Counted from the first letter of the stretch, positions 14,230-22,533 are shown. The stretch: DNA of 25,265 bases from Bacteroidales bacterium UBA4243 (GCA_002396205.1 DGXB01000116.1:1-25265), one strand, 5' to 3'. The notes: a model not told the origin generated them from the sequence alone. A program made the numbers and translations.

Positions 14230-15136
14230 AAGTCCTTGAGCTTGCCGAAGGGCCGGTCTTTGACTTCATCTGCGAAAACACCAATCCGAGCACGACCAAC
14301 ACGATGCCGATGATTTTGTTCACTGTCAGTTCCTCCTTGATGATGAAATAGCTGAAAATGGCAGTGAAGACGGGAATCAGGTTGGTGTAGACGTTGGCTT
14401 TCGAGGCACCGAGTTTGCTGTAGGCGAAGGCCCAAAGGGAGTAGGAAATCGCGCTGCAAAACACACCCAAACAAATCAATGGAACAATGTAATCTTTCAC
14501 ATTGCCGAAACTCGACGGTTCGAATTGCTCCATGATAATGACCAAAGGAATGAAATACAACATCCCGATGATGTTTTGCACCCAAGTGATAGTCAGTGGT
14601 TTGTAGAGTTTTGTCAGTCGTATTAGGGCGATGGAATACCCCACGGCGACCAACACGGTGATGCTAAGGAAGATGATGCCTTTGGGTGAGGCGGTGAGCT
14701 CGAGATTCTTGTTCAACAGCATGACGATGACACCGACGAACGACACGACGAGTCCGACGATGTTCATCGGCGAAAGGTGTTCCTTGAGGAAGATTCTTGC
14801 TGCGATGGGCGTCACCAACGGAATCATGGCGACGATGGCCGATCCGATGATAGGGGAGGTGTTTTTCAGGCCGTATCCCTCGAAGATGAAGTAGAGGAAC
14901 GGCTCGAACATGGCAGCCAAGGCGAACAAACCCAAATGCTCCTTTTTGACTTTTTCGTTGAGGCGGAAAGCGAAAAGGATAGCCGTAAAGAAAATGGTGG
15001 CCACAACGAGACGCAGGAAGATGGTGGCCGTAGGATTCAGATTCTCATAGACTTGTGTCGACCAAACGAACGAGATGCCCCAGAAAATCATGGCGACAAC
15101 GCCGGCAAGGTGGACTAAATAATTCTTGTTTTTCAT
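14207..15136 (-). CDS. EamA/DMT-superfamily permease
   Basis: This 309-residue protein has ten predicted spans in two EamA halves, with MIFWGISFVWSTQVYENLNP at the N-terminus and the second-half signature KANVYTNLIPVFTAIFSYFI (about residues 246-265). It is a predicted inner-membrane exporter or transporter of unknown substrate. Its last residues (STEQLNN) and stop are encoded by the 8-bp tandem repeat at 14177-14229, so the C-terminus could vary if the repeat changes length. It is the first gene of a three-gene minus-strand group and is divergent from the rhomboid gene across 71 bp. A TAATTTTG -7-like box lies at 15141-15148. Confidence 0.88.
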   Translation of the reverse strand: MKNKNYLVHLAGVVAMIFWGISFVWSTQVYENLNPTATIFLRLVVATIFFTAILFAFRLNEKVKKEHLGLFALAAMFEPFLYFIFEGYGLKNTSPIIGSAIVAMIPLVTPIAARIFLKEHLSPMNIVGLVVSFVGVIVMLLNKNLELTASPKGIIFLSITVLVAVGYSIALIRLTKLYKPLTITWVQNIIGMLYFIPLVIIMEQFEPSSFGNVKDYIVPLICLGVFCSAISYSLWAFAYSKLGASKANVYTNLIPVFTAIFSYFIIKEELTVNKIIGIVLVVLGLVFSQMKSKTGPSASSRTSTEQLNN

Positions 15137-15140
15137 GCCG

Positions 15141-15176
15141 CAAAATTACAAAATCTGCCAAAATTTCCGACCTTTG
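15141..15176. promoter_or_regulatory. Divergent promoter region of the EamA and rhomboid genes
   Basis: On the minus strand 15141-15148 reads TAATTTTG, matching TAnnTTTG. On the plus strand 15169-15176 reads GACCTTTG, one base off. Between them lies CTGCCAAAATTTCCGA (15155-15170), one base different from the core of the direct repeats upstream of the MFS gene. No good -33 boxes were found. Confidence 0.4.
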
Positions 15177-15207
15177 CAGCGGAACAATTGTTGATTGCCT
15201 CCTTAGT

Positions 15208-15960
15208 ATGGAAGAAAAGCAAGAACGAAAGAAGTTTTTGGGGAGCCTCATCCTGCCGCTTATCCTCGTGGCACTGATGTGGTTAGTGAAGGTCGTCGAG
15301 GTCTCTACGGGTGTCAGTTTTGCCCGTTGGGGTGTCACGCCTCACACGTTGCATGGGCTGGTGGGCATCCTCACTTTGCCATTCCTCCATGCCGATTGGG
15401 AGCATTTGATGTCAAACTCCGTTCCTATCATTGTGTTGGGCACGGCCTTGTATTATTGCTACCCATCGTTGGCCAATCGCGTCATGCTTGTCACCTATCT
15501 TGCCAGCGGACTGCTCACTTGGTGCATCGGCAACCCCGACGCCACGCATATCGGGGCCAGTGCCTTGGTTTATGGCCTCAACCTGTTTCTCATCGTGAGC
15601 GGATTCATCCGTGGCAACCGTCTGCTCATCGTCATTTCGCTCATCATGGTTTTTCTTTATGGTAGCTTCGTGTGGGGCATGATACCGGAACTTGCGAGGC
15701 TGCAAAACATCTCGTGGGAGGGGCATCTTAGCGGCGCATTGGTTGGTGTGTTGTTGGCTTTCTTCTTGAGGAAGGAAGGCCCGCAAAAAGAGGTGTACCA
15801 TTGGGATGAGGACGATGAGGAAACAGCCTCTCCTCAGACGGATTCAGATGGATTGCCTGCCGATGCTCCGACCGATGCGGAATCGAACGAGAAGCCCTAC
15901 TGGGACGTGCCTACGCCCAGCGATGATGAGCTGACGGTGCGCTACCGTTTTAGGTATTAG
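15208..15960 (+). CDS. Rhomboid-family intramembrane serine protease
   Basis: Starting at 15208 the protein has 250 residues; the longer frame upstream has no rhomboid features and crosses the promoter. Six spans lie between about residues 10 and 187. Active-site landmarks are present: HADWEHLMSN (61-70, the H-x4-H-x3-N pattern), the catalytic serine S118 in GASAL, and H173 in EGHLSGALVG. The protein should cleave transmembrane segments of other membrane proteins. The last 60 residues form an acidic tail (HWDEDDEETASP, then proline and aspartate rich) that may be disordered and cytoplasmic. Its stop overlaps by 4 bp the stop of the convergent SGNH gene. Partners are not evident. Confidence 0.9.
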   Translation: MEEKQERKKFLGSLILPLILVALMWLVKVVEVSTGVSFARWGVTPHTLHGLVGILTLPFLHADWEHLMSNSVPIIVLGTALYYCYPSLANRVMLVTYLASGLLTWCIGNPDATHIGASALVYGLNLFLIVSGFIRGNRLLIVISLIMVFLYGSFVWGMIPELARLQNISWEGHLSGALVGVLLAFFLRKEGPQKEVYHWDEDDEETASPQTDSDGLPADAPTDAESNEKPYWDVPTPSDDELTVRYRFRY

Positions 15961-16688
15961 ACAGTAGCCGCCAGATACTCCACAATCGTGTTCGCGATGT
16001 ATTGCTGTCCTTTCACGTCGGGATGCCATTGGTCCTTGTGGATATCATGCAAATCGATGCAATCCACTCCGTAATGGCTCGAAATGTGATGAATGGATTC
16101 GATGAAAGCGTCGCGCCTTTCAACGGGAATGCTGCCCGATCCTAAATGCATGTCAATCAAGAAATAGAGTTTTGCATTGGGATGCTGTCGTTTCAGGTTG
16201 TCATAAAGATAGGCCAGGGCAGGCCGGAAGGAGCAAAGTTGTTCCTCGGTCCAGCCGGAATAGATGTAGTCGCCCAATGACACAATGGTACCGTCGGCAT
16301 TGTGGGCGCAGGCATCGTTGGTGGCTCCAAAGATGAAAATCACGTCGGGTTGGCCCAAATTGTCCATGCGACGGATGAAGGAATGCTTGCCATAATAGTT
16401 TACATAATTGTAATTGCAAACCAAAGAGCCTGAGAATGAGTTGTTTTTGTCCAACACCCATCCTTTTTTCCTGGCTAAGATATTCCACCACATTTGTTCG
16501 GGTTCTGTGATGCCGATGGCATCATAATGATAGGCATCGTTGGTTTCAGGGTCCAAAGTGCCTTCAAGTGCTGAATAACTGTCGCCCAAGACGGAGAAAG
16601 TGATGGTTTCGGGTTCGTCGGGTGTCTTGACGCAGCCCGTCGTCAGGGCGGCGAAGGCTAAAAGCATGATAGGTAATAATATTTTCAT
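15957..16688 (-). CDS. SGNH/GDSL-family hydrolase, lipoprotein
   Basis: I chose the ATG at 16688, which gives 243 residues with a lipoprotein signal (hydrophobic stretch 3-15, acylated cysteine probably C19 in LTTGC). The SGNH catalytic blocks are visible: GDS at 35-37 (serine S37), SFSGS (block II glycine, near 94-98), GATND at 121-125 and the D-x-x-H pair D219/H222 in DQWH. Such enzymes remove acyl or acetyl groups from lipids, glycans or peptidoglycan; the substrate is not known. It follows the OmpA-family gene after 2 bp and closes a three-gene envelope cluster. The longer open frame upstream is a shadow of that gene. Confidence 0.85.
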   Translation of the reverse strand: MKILLPIMLLAFAALTTGCVKTPDEPETITFSVLGDSYSALEGTLDPETNDAYHYDAIGITEPEQMWWNILARKKGWVLDKNNSFSGSLVCNYNYVNYYGKHSFIRRMDNLGQPDVIFIFGATNDACAHNADGTIVSLGDYIYSGWTEEQLCSFRPALAYLYDNLKRQHPNAKLYFLIDMHLGSGSIPVERRDAFIESIHHISSHYGVDCIDLHDIHKDQWHPDVKGQQYIANTIVEYLAATV

Positions 16689-16690
16689 AT

Positions 16691-18343
16691 TCAATTGGTT
16701 ATAATCATTTCTGTTCTTCTGTTCATGGCGCGGTGCTCGTCGCTGTCGTTGGGCACCAAAGGATTTGTCGCACCATAGCCCTTTGCAGTGAGGCGGCTCG
16801 CGTCGATGCCGTTGGCGATTAGGGCTTGCCTGACTGCTTCGGCACGGTCGGTTGAGAGCTTCAGGTTGTAACTCTCGCTGCCCATGTTGTCGGTGTGGCC
16901 GGCAAGTTCCACATTGAGCGTCGGGTTGCGTTGCAGGAAGTCGGTCAGCATCGTGATGCCGTTTTCCGAATCTTGCGTTAGGGCGGAGCTGTTGTATTCG
17001 AATTGGATGTTCTGGAGGACGAGGGCGTCGCCAGGGTTCAGTTCGATGACGTCGACCGTCGAGAGGTAGTTGGCCGAGTCGGAACGGATTTCCTCGGGCA
17101 GCTCGAAGGTGTAGATGTCGTAGCCGCCTCGTCCGTTTTCGCGTTGCGATGAGATGAAAGCGGTTCTGCCGTCGGCGGCCACGAAGAAGTTGATTTCGTC
17201 GCCACTCGTGTTGATGGGGAAGCCTAAATTGACGGGTTCTTGCCATTGCCCTTCTTCGTTTCTTCGGCTCATGAACAGGTCGAAGCCGCCCATGCCGATG
17301 TGCTTGTCTGACGAAAAGTAGAGCGTCCGTCCGTCGGGATGCAGGAAAGGCGCCATTTCAGAGCCTTTGCTGTTGACGGGTTCGCCAATGTTTTGTGGCT
17401 CGCCCCATGTGCCGTCGACATTGCGTTCCGAACGATAGATGTCGGCGTTGCCATTGCGCCGCGACACGAAGAACAATTCGCGACCATCGGCGCTTATGCA
17501 GGGCTGCGATTCCCAAGTGTCGGTGTTGACGCTGCCTTTCAGCTTTTGTGGCATTGTCCAAATACCATCTTGATATTCAGATATATACAGGTCGCAACCG
17601 CTGTTACGTCCCCAGCCGCAGCCGGTCAGGTATAGCTTTTTGCCGTCGGCGGAGATGAAGGCCGCTCCCGGGTCGATGTCGTTGGGAAAGTCGGCAAACG
17701 AAAGGCGCTGTGGCTCACTCCATTGCTCACCGTCCCATTGCGCAGTCATCAGAAACTCCTTTTGGTAACCGTTCCCGACGGGCATTTTGCGCGTGAAGAG
17801 CAGTTGCGAGCCGTCGAACGAAAGCATATTGATGTACTCGTCATTCCCCGTATTGACTGTGGTTTCCAAGATTTCAGGCTCAAACGCCACAGGGTGACTT
17901 GTGGCCTGGTCGCGGAACGTGGCCAATTCGAGCATTTCGGCCACAGTGGCGTTGTTGGCGGCATTCCCAAGTCGTTTTGACTGGTACCATCGCAGCAGGG
18001 CTATCTCGCGTTTGTAGGAGCCTTGCCGGTCGTAAATCCTCGACAGGGTGATGGCGGCAGGCGGAAACAGCATCGAGTCGGAGGCCAAGGCACTCTCGAA
18101 GCCCAGTAAGGCCAAGTCATAGTCTTTCGTCTCCATCCCGATCTCGCCTTCCAAGAGCCAGGCTTCGGCATAGTTGGGGTCTGCGACGACGGCCTTGAGC
18201 AGATGCTGGTGTGCCTTCGCGTAATCGCGTTTCATAAAGGCGGCTTCGGCGGCTTCGTATGCTTTCACCGCCTTTTTGGGGCGCTGGGCAACGAGTGTGC
18301 CGGTGCAAGTCAGCATGAACAGGAAAAGCGCGAGCCTTCTCAT
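16691..18343 (-). CDS. Envelope protein with TPR, PD40 propeller repeats and a C-terminal OmpA domain
   Basis: The ATG at 18343 overlaps the upstream stop (ATGA) and begins a signal peptide (MRRLALFLFMLTCTGTLVAQ), giving 550 residues; an ATG at 18367 is less likely. The order is TPR-like helices (about residues 26-115), four PD40/WD40-like repeats (with ISADGKKLYLTG, ISADGRELFFVS, LHPDGRTLYFSS, VAADGRTAFISS, about 200-410), then an OmpA-type peptidoglycan-binding domain (about 445-550) with VELAGHTDNMGS and the ending AMNRRTEMI. This architecture is common in Bacteroidota and is linked to anchoring of outer-membrane or type IX secretion machinery (PorE-like), though I cannot confirm that role here. 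Neighbours are a secreted propeller protein and an SGNH lipoprotein. Confidence 0.88.
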   Translation of the reverse strand: MRRLALFLFMLTCTGTLVAQRPKKAVKAYEAAEAAFMKRDYAKAHQHLLKAVVADPNYAEAWLLEGEIGMETKDYDLALLGFESALASDSMLFPPAAITLSRIYDRQGSYKREIALLRWYQSKRLGNAANNATVAEMLELATFRDQATSHPVAFEPEILETTVNTGNDEYINMLSFDGSQLLFTRKMPVGNGYQKEFLMTAQWDGEQWSEPQRLSFADFPNDIDPGAAFISADGKKLYLTGCGWGRNSGCDLYISEYQDGIWTMPQKLKGSVNTDTWESQPCISADGRELFFVSRRNGNADIYRSERNVDGTWGEPQNIGEPVNSKGSEMAPFLHPDGRTLYFSSDKHIGMGGFDLFMSRRNEEGQWQEPVNLGFPINTSGDEINFFVAADGRTAFISSQRENGRGGYDIYTFELPEEIRSDSANYLSTVDVIELNPGDALVLQNIQFEYNSSALTQDSENGITMLTDFLQRNPTLNVELAGHTDNMGSESYNLKLSTDRAEAVRQALIANGIDASRLTAKGYGATNPLVPNDSDEHRAMNRRTEMIITN

Positions 18344-19245
18344 TTTTTGCCGTGTTTTTCGATCCATTTCCTGAAATCCACTTCAAAAACCTTCGCTGTG
18401 AACGACTTTAAGGTCTCTGAGGTGACATAGCATCGGCCATCGTCGAAGAAGCAGATGCCTTCGGTTTGGGCGCCAGTGAGTTGGGGCATCTCGAACCGCC
18501 TGTGCGAAAGCCTTGTGCCGTTTTCCTCGAAGTCGAAGATGAGGTATATGAAGGGTTTCCAAATCGTCTTTACATAGCCTACCAATACCAATATGTGGCT
18601 TTTCCTGTTGTAGTCGGCACCGGTAATCAGGCCTTGCGAATCGAAGCCGTTGACCACCTCGGCAACTTGCTTTCCAGGCTTTTTAGAGAGGCGATAGAGG
18701 CGTGTGGTGCCCGACGACCAGCCTTTGCTGAAAAGGTAAAGGTTGTCGTCGGTGGCAAACATGGCCTCGCAGTCGAAGTCGTGCACCTTGCGCTTGTCGA
18801 ACTCGGTTTGGTCGCCGAAGCTGAAATTGATGGAGTCGACCTCAAGGGTGGCATCGCCTGAGTCGGGGATGGAGGAAATTGGCAAGATGTAGATTTTCAA
18901 ATCTTTGCGGTTGCCCCTGTTGTTGCCGAAATCGCCGATGTAGACGTTTTCGCCATCGGAGCAAATGTCTTCCCAGTCCTTGTTTTTCACGTTGGCCAAA
19001 GTCACCTTTTGGGTGATTTTGAAGGTGGTCGTGTCGATGCCGTAGAGGATGGGTTTGCCGCCACTGTCGTTGTGGGTCCAGAGGCGACCGTTGTGGAAGA
19101 AAATCCCAGAGGTCTCGCTGACTTCCTTGGGCAGCTCCGACTTGAGTGTGGGGACGAAGAATGGGGAATAGCCAGCCTCGCTTTGCGCCTTCGCAAACGT
19201 TATGGCCGACAGCAAAAACAGTGTGATGAGGATCCCTTTTTTCAT
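18340..19245 (-). CDS. Secreted beta-propeller protein, SdiA-regulated/phytase-like fold
   Basis: This 301-residue protein starts with a signal peptide (MKKGILITLFLLSAITFAKA) and is otherwise built of short beta-strand repeats. Phrases such as ETSGIFFHNGRLWTHNDSGG, KDWEDICSDGENVYIGDFGN and HDFDCEAMFATDDNLYLFSK recall the esterase-like/SdiA-regulated propeller group, where WEDI and DFDCEA-type acidic positions recur. No enzyme activity can be assigned. It is the first gene of the envelope cluster and overlaps the TPR/PD40/OmpA gene by 4 bp, which suggests a role in the periplasm or outer membrane. A strong promoter lies at 19265-19296. Confidence 0.7.
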   Translation of the reverse strand: MKKGILITLFLLSAITFAKAQSEAGYSPFFVPTLKSELPKEVSETSGIFFHNGRLWTHNDSGGKPILYGIDTTTFKITQKVTLANVKNKDWEDICSDGENVYIGDFGNNRGNRKDLKIYILPISSIPDSGDATLEVDSINFSFGDQTEFDKRKVHDFDCEAMFATDDNLYLFSKGWSSGTTRLYRLSKKPGKQVAEVVNGFDSQGLITGADYNRKSHILVLVGYVKTIWKPFIYLIFDFEENGTRLSHRRFEMPQLTGAQTEGICFFDDGRCYVTSETLKSFTAKVFEVDFRKWIEKHGKK

Positions 19246-19264
19246 GGAAAATCGATTTAAGGTG

Positions 19265-19296
19265 CAAAACTACAAAAAAAGTGTGAATTGCGCAAA
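19265..19296 (-). promoter_or_regulatory. Strong Bacteroidota promoter of the propeller/OmpA/SGNH cluster
   Basis: On the minus strand TTTG (19293-19296) is followed after 20 nt by TAGTTTTG (19265-19272), matching both consensus boxes. The -33 box overlaps the T-run of the folD terminator. The gap from the -7 box to the ATG at 19245 is about 19 bp. Confidence 0.8.
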
Positions 19297-19326
19297 AAAA
19301 AGGACTGCCGAAAAAACCGGCAGTCC
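19294..19326 (-). terminator. Intrinsic terminator of folD
   Basis: GGACTGCCG (19302-19310) and CGGCAGTCC (19318-19326) form a perfect 9-bp stem with a 7-nt loop. On the minus strand it is followed by eight T (19294-19301). It ends the ffh-folD transcript. Confidence 0.92.
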
Positions 19327-19359
19327 CACTCCCATTAAAACAAAAAACAATGAAAAATC

Positions 19360-20244
19360 TTATTTCGGATAGACCTCGCCCTTGGCTGCTTTGAGGGTGT
19401 TTTGCAGTAGCGAGACGATGGTCATCGGGCCCACACCGCCCGGAACAGGGGTGATGTGTGAGGCCACTTTGTAGACTTCTTCGTAATCAACGTCGCCCAT
19501 GATTTTGTAACCTTTCGGGCTGGTCGGGTCTTCGATGCGATGGATGCCCACGTCGATGACCACGGCTCCGGGCTTCACCATGTCGGCAGTCACGAAGCCC
19601 TGCTTGCCGATGGCGGCCACGAGGATGTCGGCCTGACGGGTGATTTCGGGCAGGTTCTTGGTGCGGCTGTGGCACAATGTGACAGTCGAATCGATGCCCT
19701 TGCGCGACATGAGGATGGCCATAGGCGTACCTACGATGTTGGAACGGCCAAGGACGACCACATTCTTGCCAACGGTCTCAATGCCAGATCGTTTGATGAG
19801 TTCCATGATGCCGTTGGGTGTGGCGGGAATATAGCAAGGCTGACCAAGTTGCATACGGCCTGCATTGACGCTCGTGAAACCATCAACATCTTTCTTGGGG
19901 TCGATGGCGCCGATGACTTTGTTCTCGTCGATGTGCTTGGGCAACGGCAGTTGGATGATGTAGCCGTCGATTTCGGGGTCGTTGTTGAGGAATGCCACCA
20001 AGTCAAGCATCTCTTTTTCGGTGGTGCTTTCGGGCAAGCGGTAGACCGACGAGGTCATGCCCACAGAGTGGCAGGCTTTCTCTTTCGAGGCCACGTATGT
20101 CTTGCTGGCGCCGTCGTCGCCCACGATGACAGCGGCCAAATGCGGAGCGGCGATGCCATGGTCGATCATGTCAGCCACCTCAGCGGCGATTTCCTTCTTT
20201 ATCTGTTCGGAGATGAGTTTTCCGTCTATGATTTTGTTGTCCAT
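19360..20244 (-). CDS. folD: Bifunctional methylenetetrahydrofolate dehydrogenase/cyclohydrolase
   Basis: FolD interconverts 5,10-methylene-THF and 10-formyl-THF in the cytoplasm, with NADP+ as usual cofactor, feeding purine and formyl-methionine synthesis. The start at 20244 (MDNKIIDGKLISEQIKKEI) gives 294 residues, a normal length; the open frame extends further but without family resemblance. Active-site residues match the family: Y50 and K54 in KTYVASKEKAC. DGYIIQLPLP, KDVDGF and the dinucleotide-binding VVLGRSNIVGTPMAILM follow, and PVPGGVGPMTIVSLL closes the protein. It lies 84 bp downstream of ffh on the same strand with no promoter seen between them, and ends at a strong terminator. 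Confidence 0.96.
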   Translation of the reverse strand: MDNKIIDGKLISEQIKKEIAAEVADMIDHGIAAPHLAAVIVGDDGASKTYVASKEKACHSVGMTSSVYRLPESTTEKEMLDLVAFLNNDPEIDGYIIQLPLPKHIDENKVIGAIDPKKDVDGFTSVNAGRMQLGQPCYIPATPNGIMELIKRSGIETVGKNVVVLGRSNIVGTPMAILMSRKGIDSTVTLCHSRTKNLPEITRQADILVAAIGKQGFVTADMVKPGAVVIDVGIHRIEDPTSPKGYKIMGDVDYEEVYKVASHITPVPGGVGPMTIVSLLQNTLKAAKGEVYPK

Positions 20245-20328
20245 ATTTTTAGTTGTTTTGTGTTGTCCCCACACTGCGCTGCGCTTGTATGGGGTTAATA
20301 AGGTATTGCCCCCTCGGGGCAAGGTTGA
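20245..20328. repeat. Hairpin-containing gap between ffh and folD
   Basis: TTGCCCC (20306-20312) and GGGGCAA (20316-20322) form a perfect 7-bp hairpin just after the ffh stop. A second, looser inverted pair CCCCA/TGGGG encloses GCGCTGCGC. Neither has a T-run on the minus strand, so termination is unlikely; RNA-processing or dispersed-repeat origin is possible. Confidence 0.5.
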
Positions 20329-21663
20329 TTACTTCCTTTTCAAATTATTGGCCATGCGCATCAGTTTCTTTCCACCGCCCGTGGTCATCATGCGCATCAT
20401 CTTCGAGGTCTCCTCAAATTGCTTCACGAGGCGGTTCACTTCGACGATGCTGGTGCCGCTGCCATCGGCGATGCGCTTGCGACGCGTGCCGTTGAGCAAC
20501 TTCGGATTCTCGCGCTCGGCGGGTGTCATCGAATAGATGATGGCCTCGATGCTCTTGAAGGCGTCGTCGTCGATTTCCTCGCCTTTCAGGGCTTTGTCCA
20601 TGCCAGGAATCATGCTGGCCAAGTCCTTCAGGTTACCCATCTTCTTGATTTGCTGGATCTGCTTCAGGAAGTCGTTGTAGTTGAACTCGTTCTTGGCCAA
20701 TTTCTTCTGTAGCTTCTTGGCCTCCTCTTCGTCGAACTGCTCTTGGGCGCGTTCCACGAGGCTGACGATGTCGCCCATGCCAAGGATACGGTCGGCCATG
20801 CGCTTGGGATGGAACACATCGAGGGCATCCATCTTCTCGCCGATACCGACGAACTTGATGGGCTTCTCCACCACCGTGCGGATGGTGAGGGCCGCACCGC
20901 CACGGGTGTCGCCGTCCAATTTGGTCAGCACCACGCCGTCGAAGTCCAAGCGGTCGTTGAAGGCCTTGGCCGTGTTGACGGCATCCTGACCCGTCATGGC
21001 ATCCACCACAAACAGGGTCTCATGCGGCTTCACCGTCTCCTTGATGTTGGCAATCTCGTTCATCATCTCCTCGTCGACGGCCAAACGACCGGCGGTATCA
21101 ATGATGACCACGTTCTTGCCTTGGCTCTTGGCATGGTTGATGGCGTTTTGTGCAATCTGCACAGGATTCTTGTTGCCGTCTTCGCTATAAACCTCAACTT
21201 CAACCTGTTGTCCCAGCACCTTCAACTGCTCGATGGCAGCCGGACGATACACGTCGCCAGCCACCAAAAGCACCTGTTTGCTGCGCTTGCGTTTCAGGTA
21301 GGAGGCCAATTTGGCGGAGAAAGTGGTCTTACCCGAACCTTGCAGACCTGCAATCAGAATGATGCTCGGCTGGCCTTTGAGGTTGATGTCGACGGCATCG
21401 CCGCCCATCAGTTCGGCCAGTTCGTCGTGAACGATCTTGACCATCATCTCGCTCGGCTTCACCGAGGTAAGAATCTCTTGGCCAAGGGCTTTCTCCTTGA
21501 TATTGTTGGTGACATCCTTGGCAATCTTATAGCTGACGTCGGCATCCAAGAGGGCGCGACGGATCTCTTTCATCGTGTCGGCCACGTTCACCTCAGTGAT
21601 ATAGGCCTGTCCCTTAAGGACTTTGAACGAGCGTTCTAGTTTTTCGCTTAAACCTTCAAACAT
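20329..21663 (-). CDS. ffh: Signal recognition particle protein (SRP54 homologue)
   Basis: Ffh binds 4.5S RNA and signal sequences of nascent membrane proteins and delivers ribosomes to FtsY. The start at 21663 (MFEGLSEKLERSFKVLKG) gives 444 residues, a normal length. The N domain covers about 1-90. The G domain has the P-loop GLQGSGKTT (106-114), DTAGR (189-193) and TKLDG (247-251). The M domain starts near 300, is rich in methionine, and contains the RNA-binding segment KLLNGTRRKRIADGSG. The 4.5S RNA gene is not in this window. It is divergent from the yggS-like gene, with a minus-strand -7 box TATCTTTG at 21683-21690, and probably shares a transcript with folD. Confidence 0.97.
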   Translation of the reverse strand: MFEGLSEKLERSFKVLKGQAYITEVNVADTMKEIRRALLDADVSYKIAKDVTNNIKEKALGQEILTSVKPSEMMVKIVHDELAELMGGDAVDINLKGQPSIILIAGLQGSGKTTFSAKLASYLKRKRSKQVLLVAGDVYRPAAIEQLKVLGQQVEVEVYSEDGNKNPVQIAQNAINHAKSQGKNVVIIDTAGRLAVDEEMMNEIANIKETVKPHETLFVVDAMTGQDAVNTAKAFNDRLDFDGVVLTKLDGDTRGGAALTIRTVVEKPIKFVGIGEKMDALDVFHPKRMADRILGMGDIVSLVERAQEQFDEEEAKKLQKKLAKNEFNYNDFLKQIQQIKKMGNLKDLASMIPGMDKALKGEEIDDDAFKSIEAIIYSMTPAERENPKLLNGTRRKRIADGSGTSIVEVNRLVKQFEETSKMMRMMTTGGGKKLMRMANNLKRK

Positions 21664-21682
21664 AATCTCAAAAATTTGGGCG

Positions 21683-21712
21683 CAAAGATACAAAAAATAA
21701 TGTTGCTTGAAA
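21683..21712 (-). promoter_or_regulatory. Promoter of ffh-folD
   Basis: On the minus strand TATCTTTG (21683-21690) matches TAnnTTTG; TTTC lies 18 nt upstream (21709-21712). It is about 20 bp before the ffh ATG. Confidence 0.6.
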
Positions 21713-21733
21713 CCATGGCATGGAAATTGTGCG

Positions 21734-21741
21734 TATCTTTG
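21734..21741 (+). promoter_or_regulatory. -7 box for the yggS-like/exchanger pair
   Basis: TATCTTTG fully matches the Bacteroidota -7 consensus. No good -33 box is seen. It leaves a leader of about 100 nt with a small GGCG-TTTT-CGCC hairpin (21784-21795) before the ATG at 21850. Confidence 0.5.
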
Positions 21742-21849
21742 CCGCATAAAAAAACCAAGCTTCCAATCGAAAGACGTGTGTGATGGCGGTTTTCGCCTCG
21801 CTAACAATATCATCGATCGCTGCGAAGCAATGGTAAATTAAGAACAATC

Positions 21850-22521
21850 ATGATCAAGGAAAACCTCGAAAAAATCAGGGCGACATTGCCCGAAACGGTG
21901 ACTTTGGTCGCCGTCAGCAAGACCAAGCCTGTCAGCGACTTGCAGGAAGCCTACGATGCCGGCCAACGCATTTTCGGCGAGAACCACGCCCTTGAAATGC
22001 GCGACAAGCACGAAGCCTTGCCCAACGACATCCAATGGCACTTCATCGGCCACTTGCAGACCAACAAAATCAAATACATCATCCCCTTCGTGACGCTCAT
22101 CCACAGCATCGACTCGGCCAACCTGCTCGAAGCCGTCAACAAGGAAGCCGCGAAGCACAACCGTGTGGTGGATTGCCTGCTGCAATTCCACATCGCACAG
22201 GAAGAAACCAAATTCGGTTTGGATATGACCGAAGCCCGACAACTGCTTGATTCGGAAGCGTTCAAGCAAATGCAAAACGTCCGCATCTGCGGCGTGATGG
22301 GCATGGCCACCTTTACCGACGACGAAGCCGAAGTGCGCAAGGAATTCAAGCACTTGAAAGAGATATTTGAAACACTGAAAACCGATTATTTTGACGGCCA
22401 ACCGCAATTCAAGGAAATCTCGATGGGCATGTCGGAAGACTATCCGATTGCCGTCGAGGAAGGCGCGACGCTCGTCCGTGTGGGAAGCAAGATTTTCGGG
22501 GCCAGAAATTACAATGTTTAA
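21850..22521 (+). CDS. YggS/PLPBP-family pyridoxal phosphate-binding protein
   Basis: This 223-residue protein is a PLP carrier/homeostasis factor that affects amino acid and vitamin B6 balance; no enzyme reaction is known for the family. PLP should bind K24 in AVSKTKP. Other signatures are GQRIFGENHALEM, WHFIGHLQTNKIKYI, GVMGMATFTDD, the phosphate-binding SMGMSEDYPIAVEEG and the end VRVGSKIFGARNY. The length is typical. The next gene begins 12 bp after its stop, in the same frame, so the two are probably co-transcribed. Confidence 0.94.
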   Translation: MIKENLEKIRATLPETVTLVAVSKTKPVSDLQEAYDAGQRIFGENHALEMRDKHEALPNDIQWHFIGHLQTNKIKYIIPFVTLIHSIDSANLLEAVNKEAAKHNRVVDCLLQFHIAQEETKFGLDMTEARQLLDSEAFKQMQNVRICGVMGMATFTDDEAEVRKEFKHLKEIFETLKTDYFDGQPQFKEISMGMSEDYPIAVEEGATLVRVGSKIFGARNYNV

Positions 22522-22533
22522 CCTAGACAACAA

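Noticed and set aside
16691..17246. Longer start for the SGNH hydrolase at 17246
   Set aside because: The extension is arginine/histidine-rich out-of-frame sequence of the OmpA gene. The ATG at 16688 gives a proper lipoprotein signal.
20743..21639. 298-residue plus-strand open frame opposite ffh
   Set aside because: Antisense shadow of ffh, which has complete SRP54 motifs.
21664..21849. Riboswitch or 4.5S RNA gene between ffh and the yggS-like gene
   Set aside because: No long complementary stem or GNAR tetraloop region typical of 4.5S RNA, and no known riboswitch core. Only divergent promoter elements and a small hairpin are visible.
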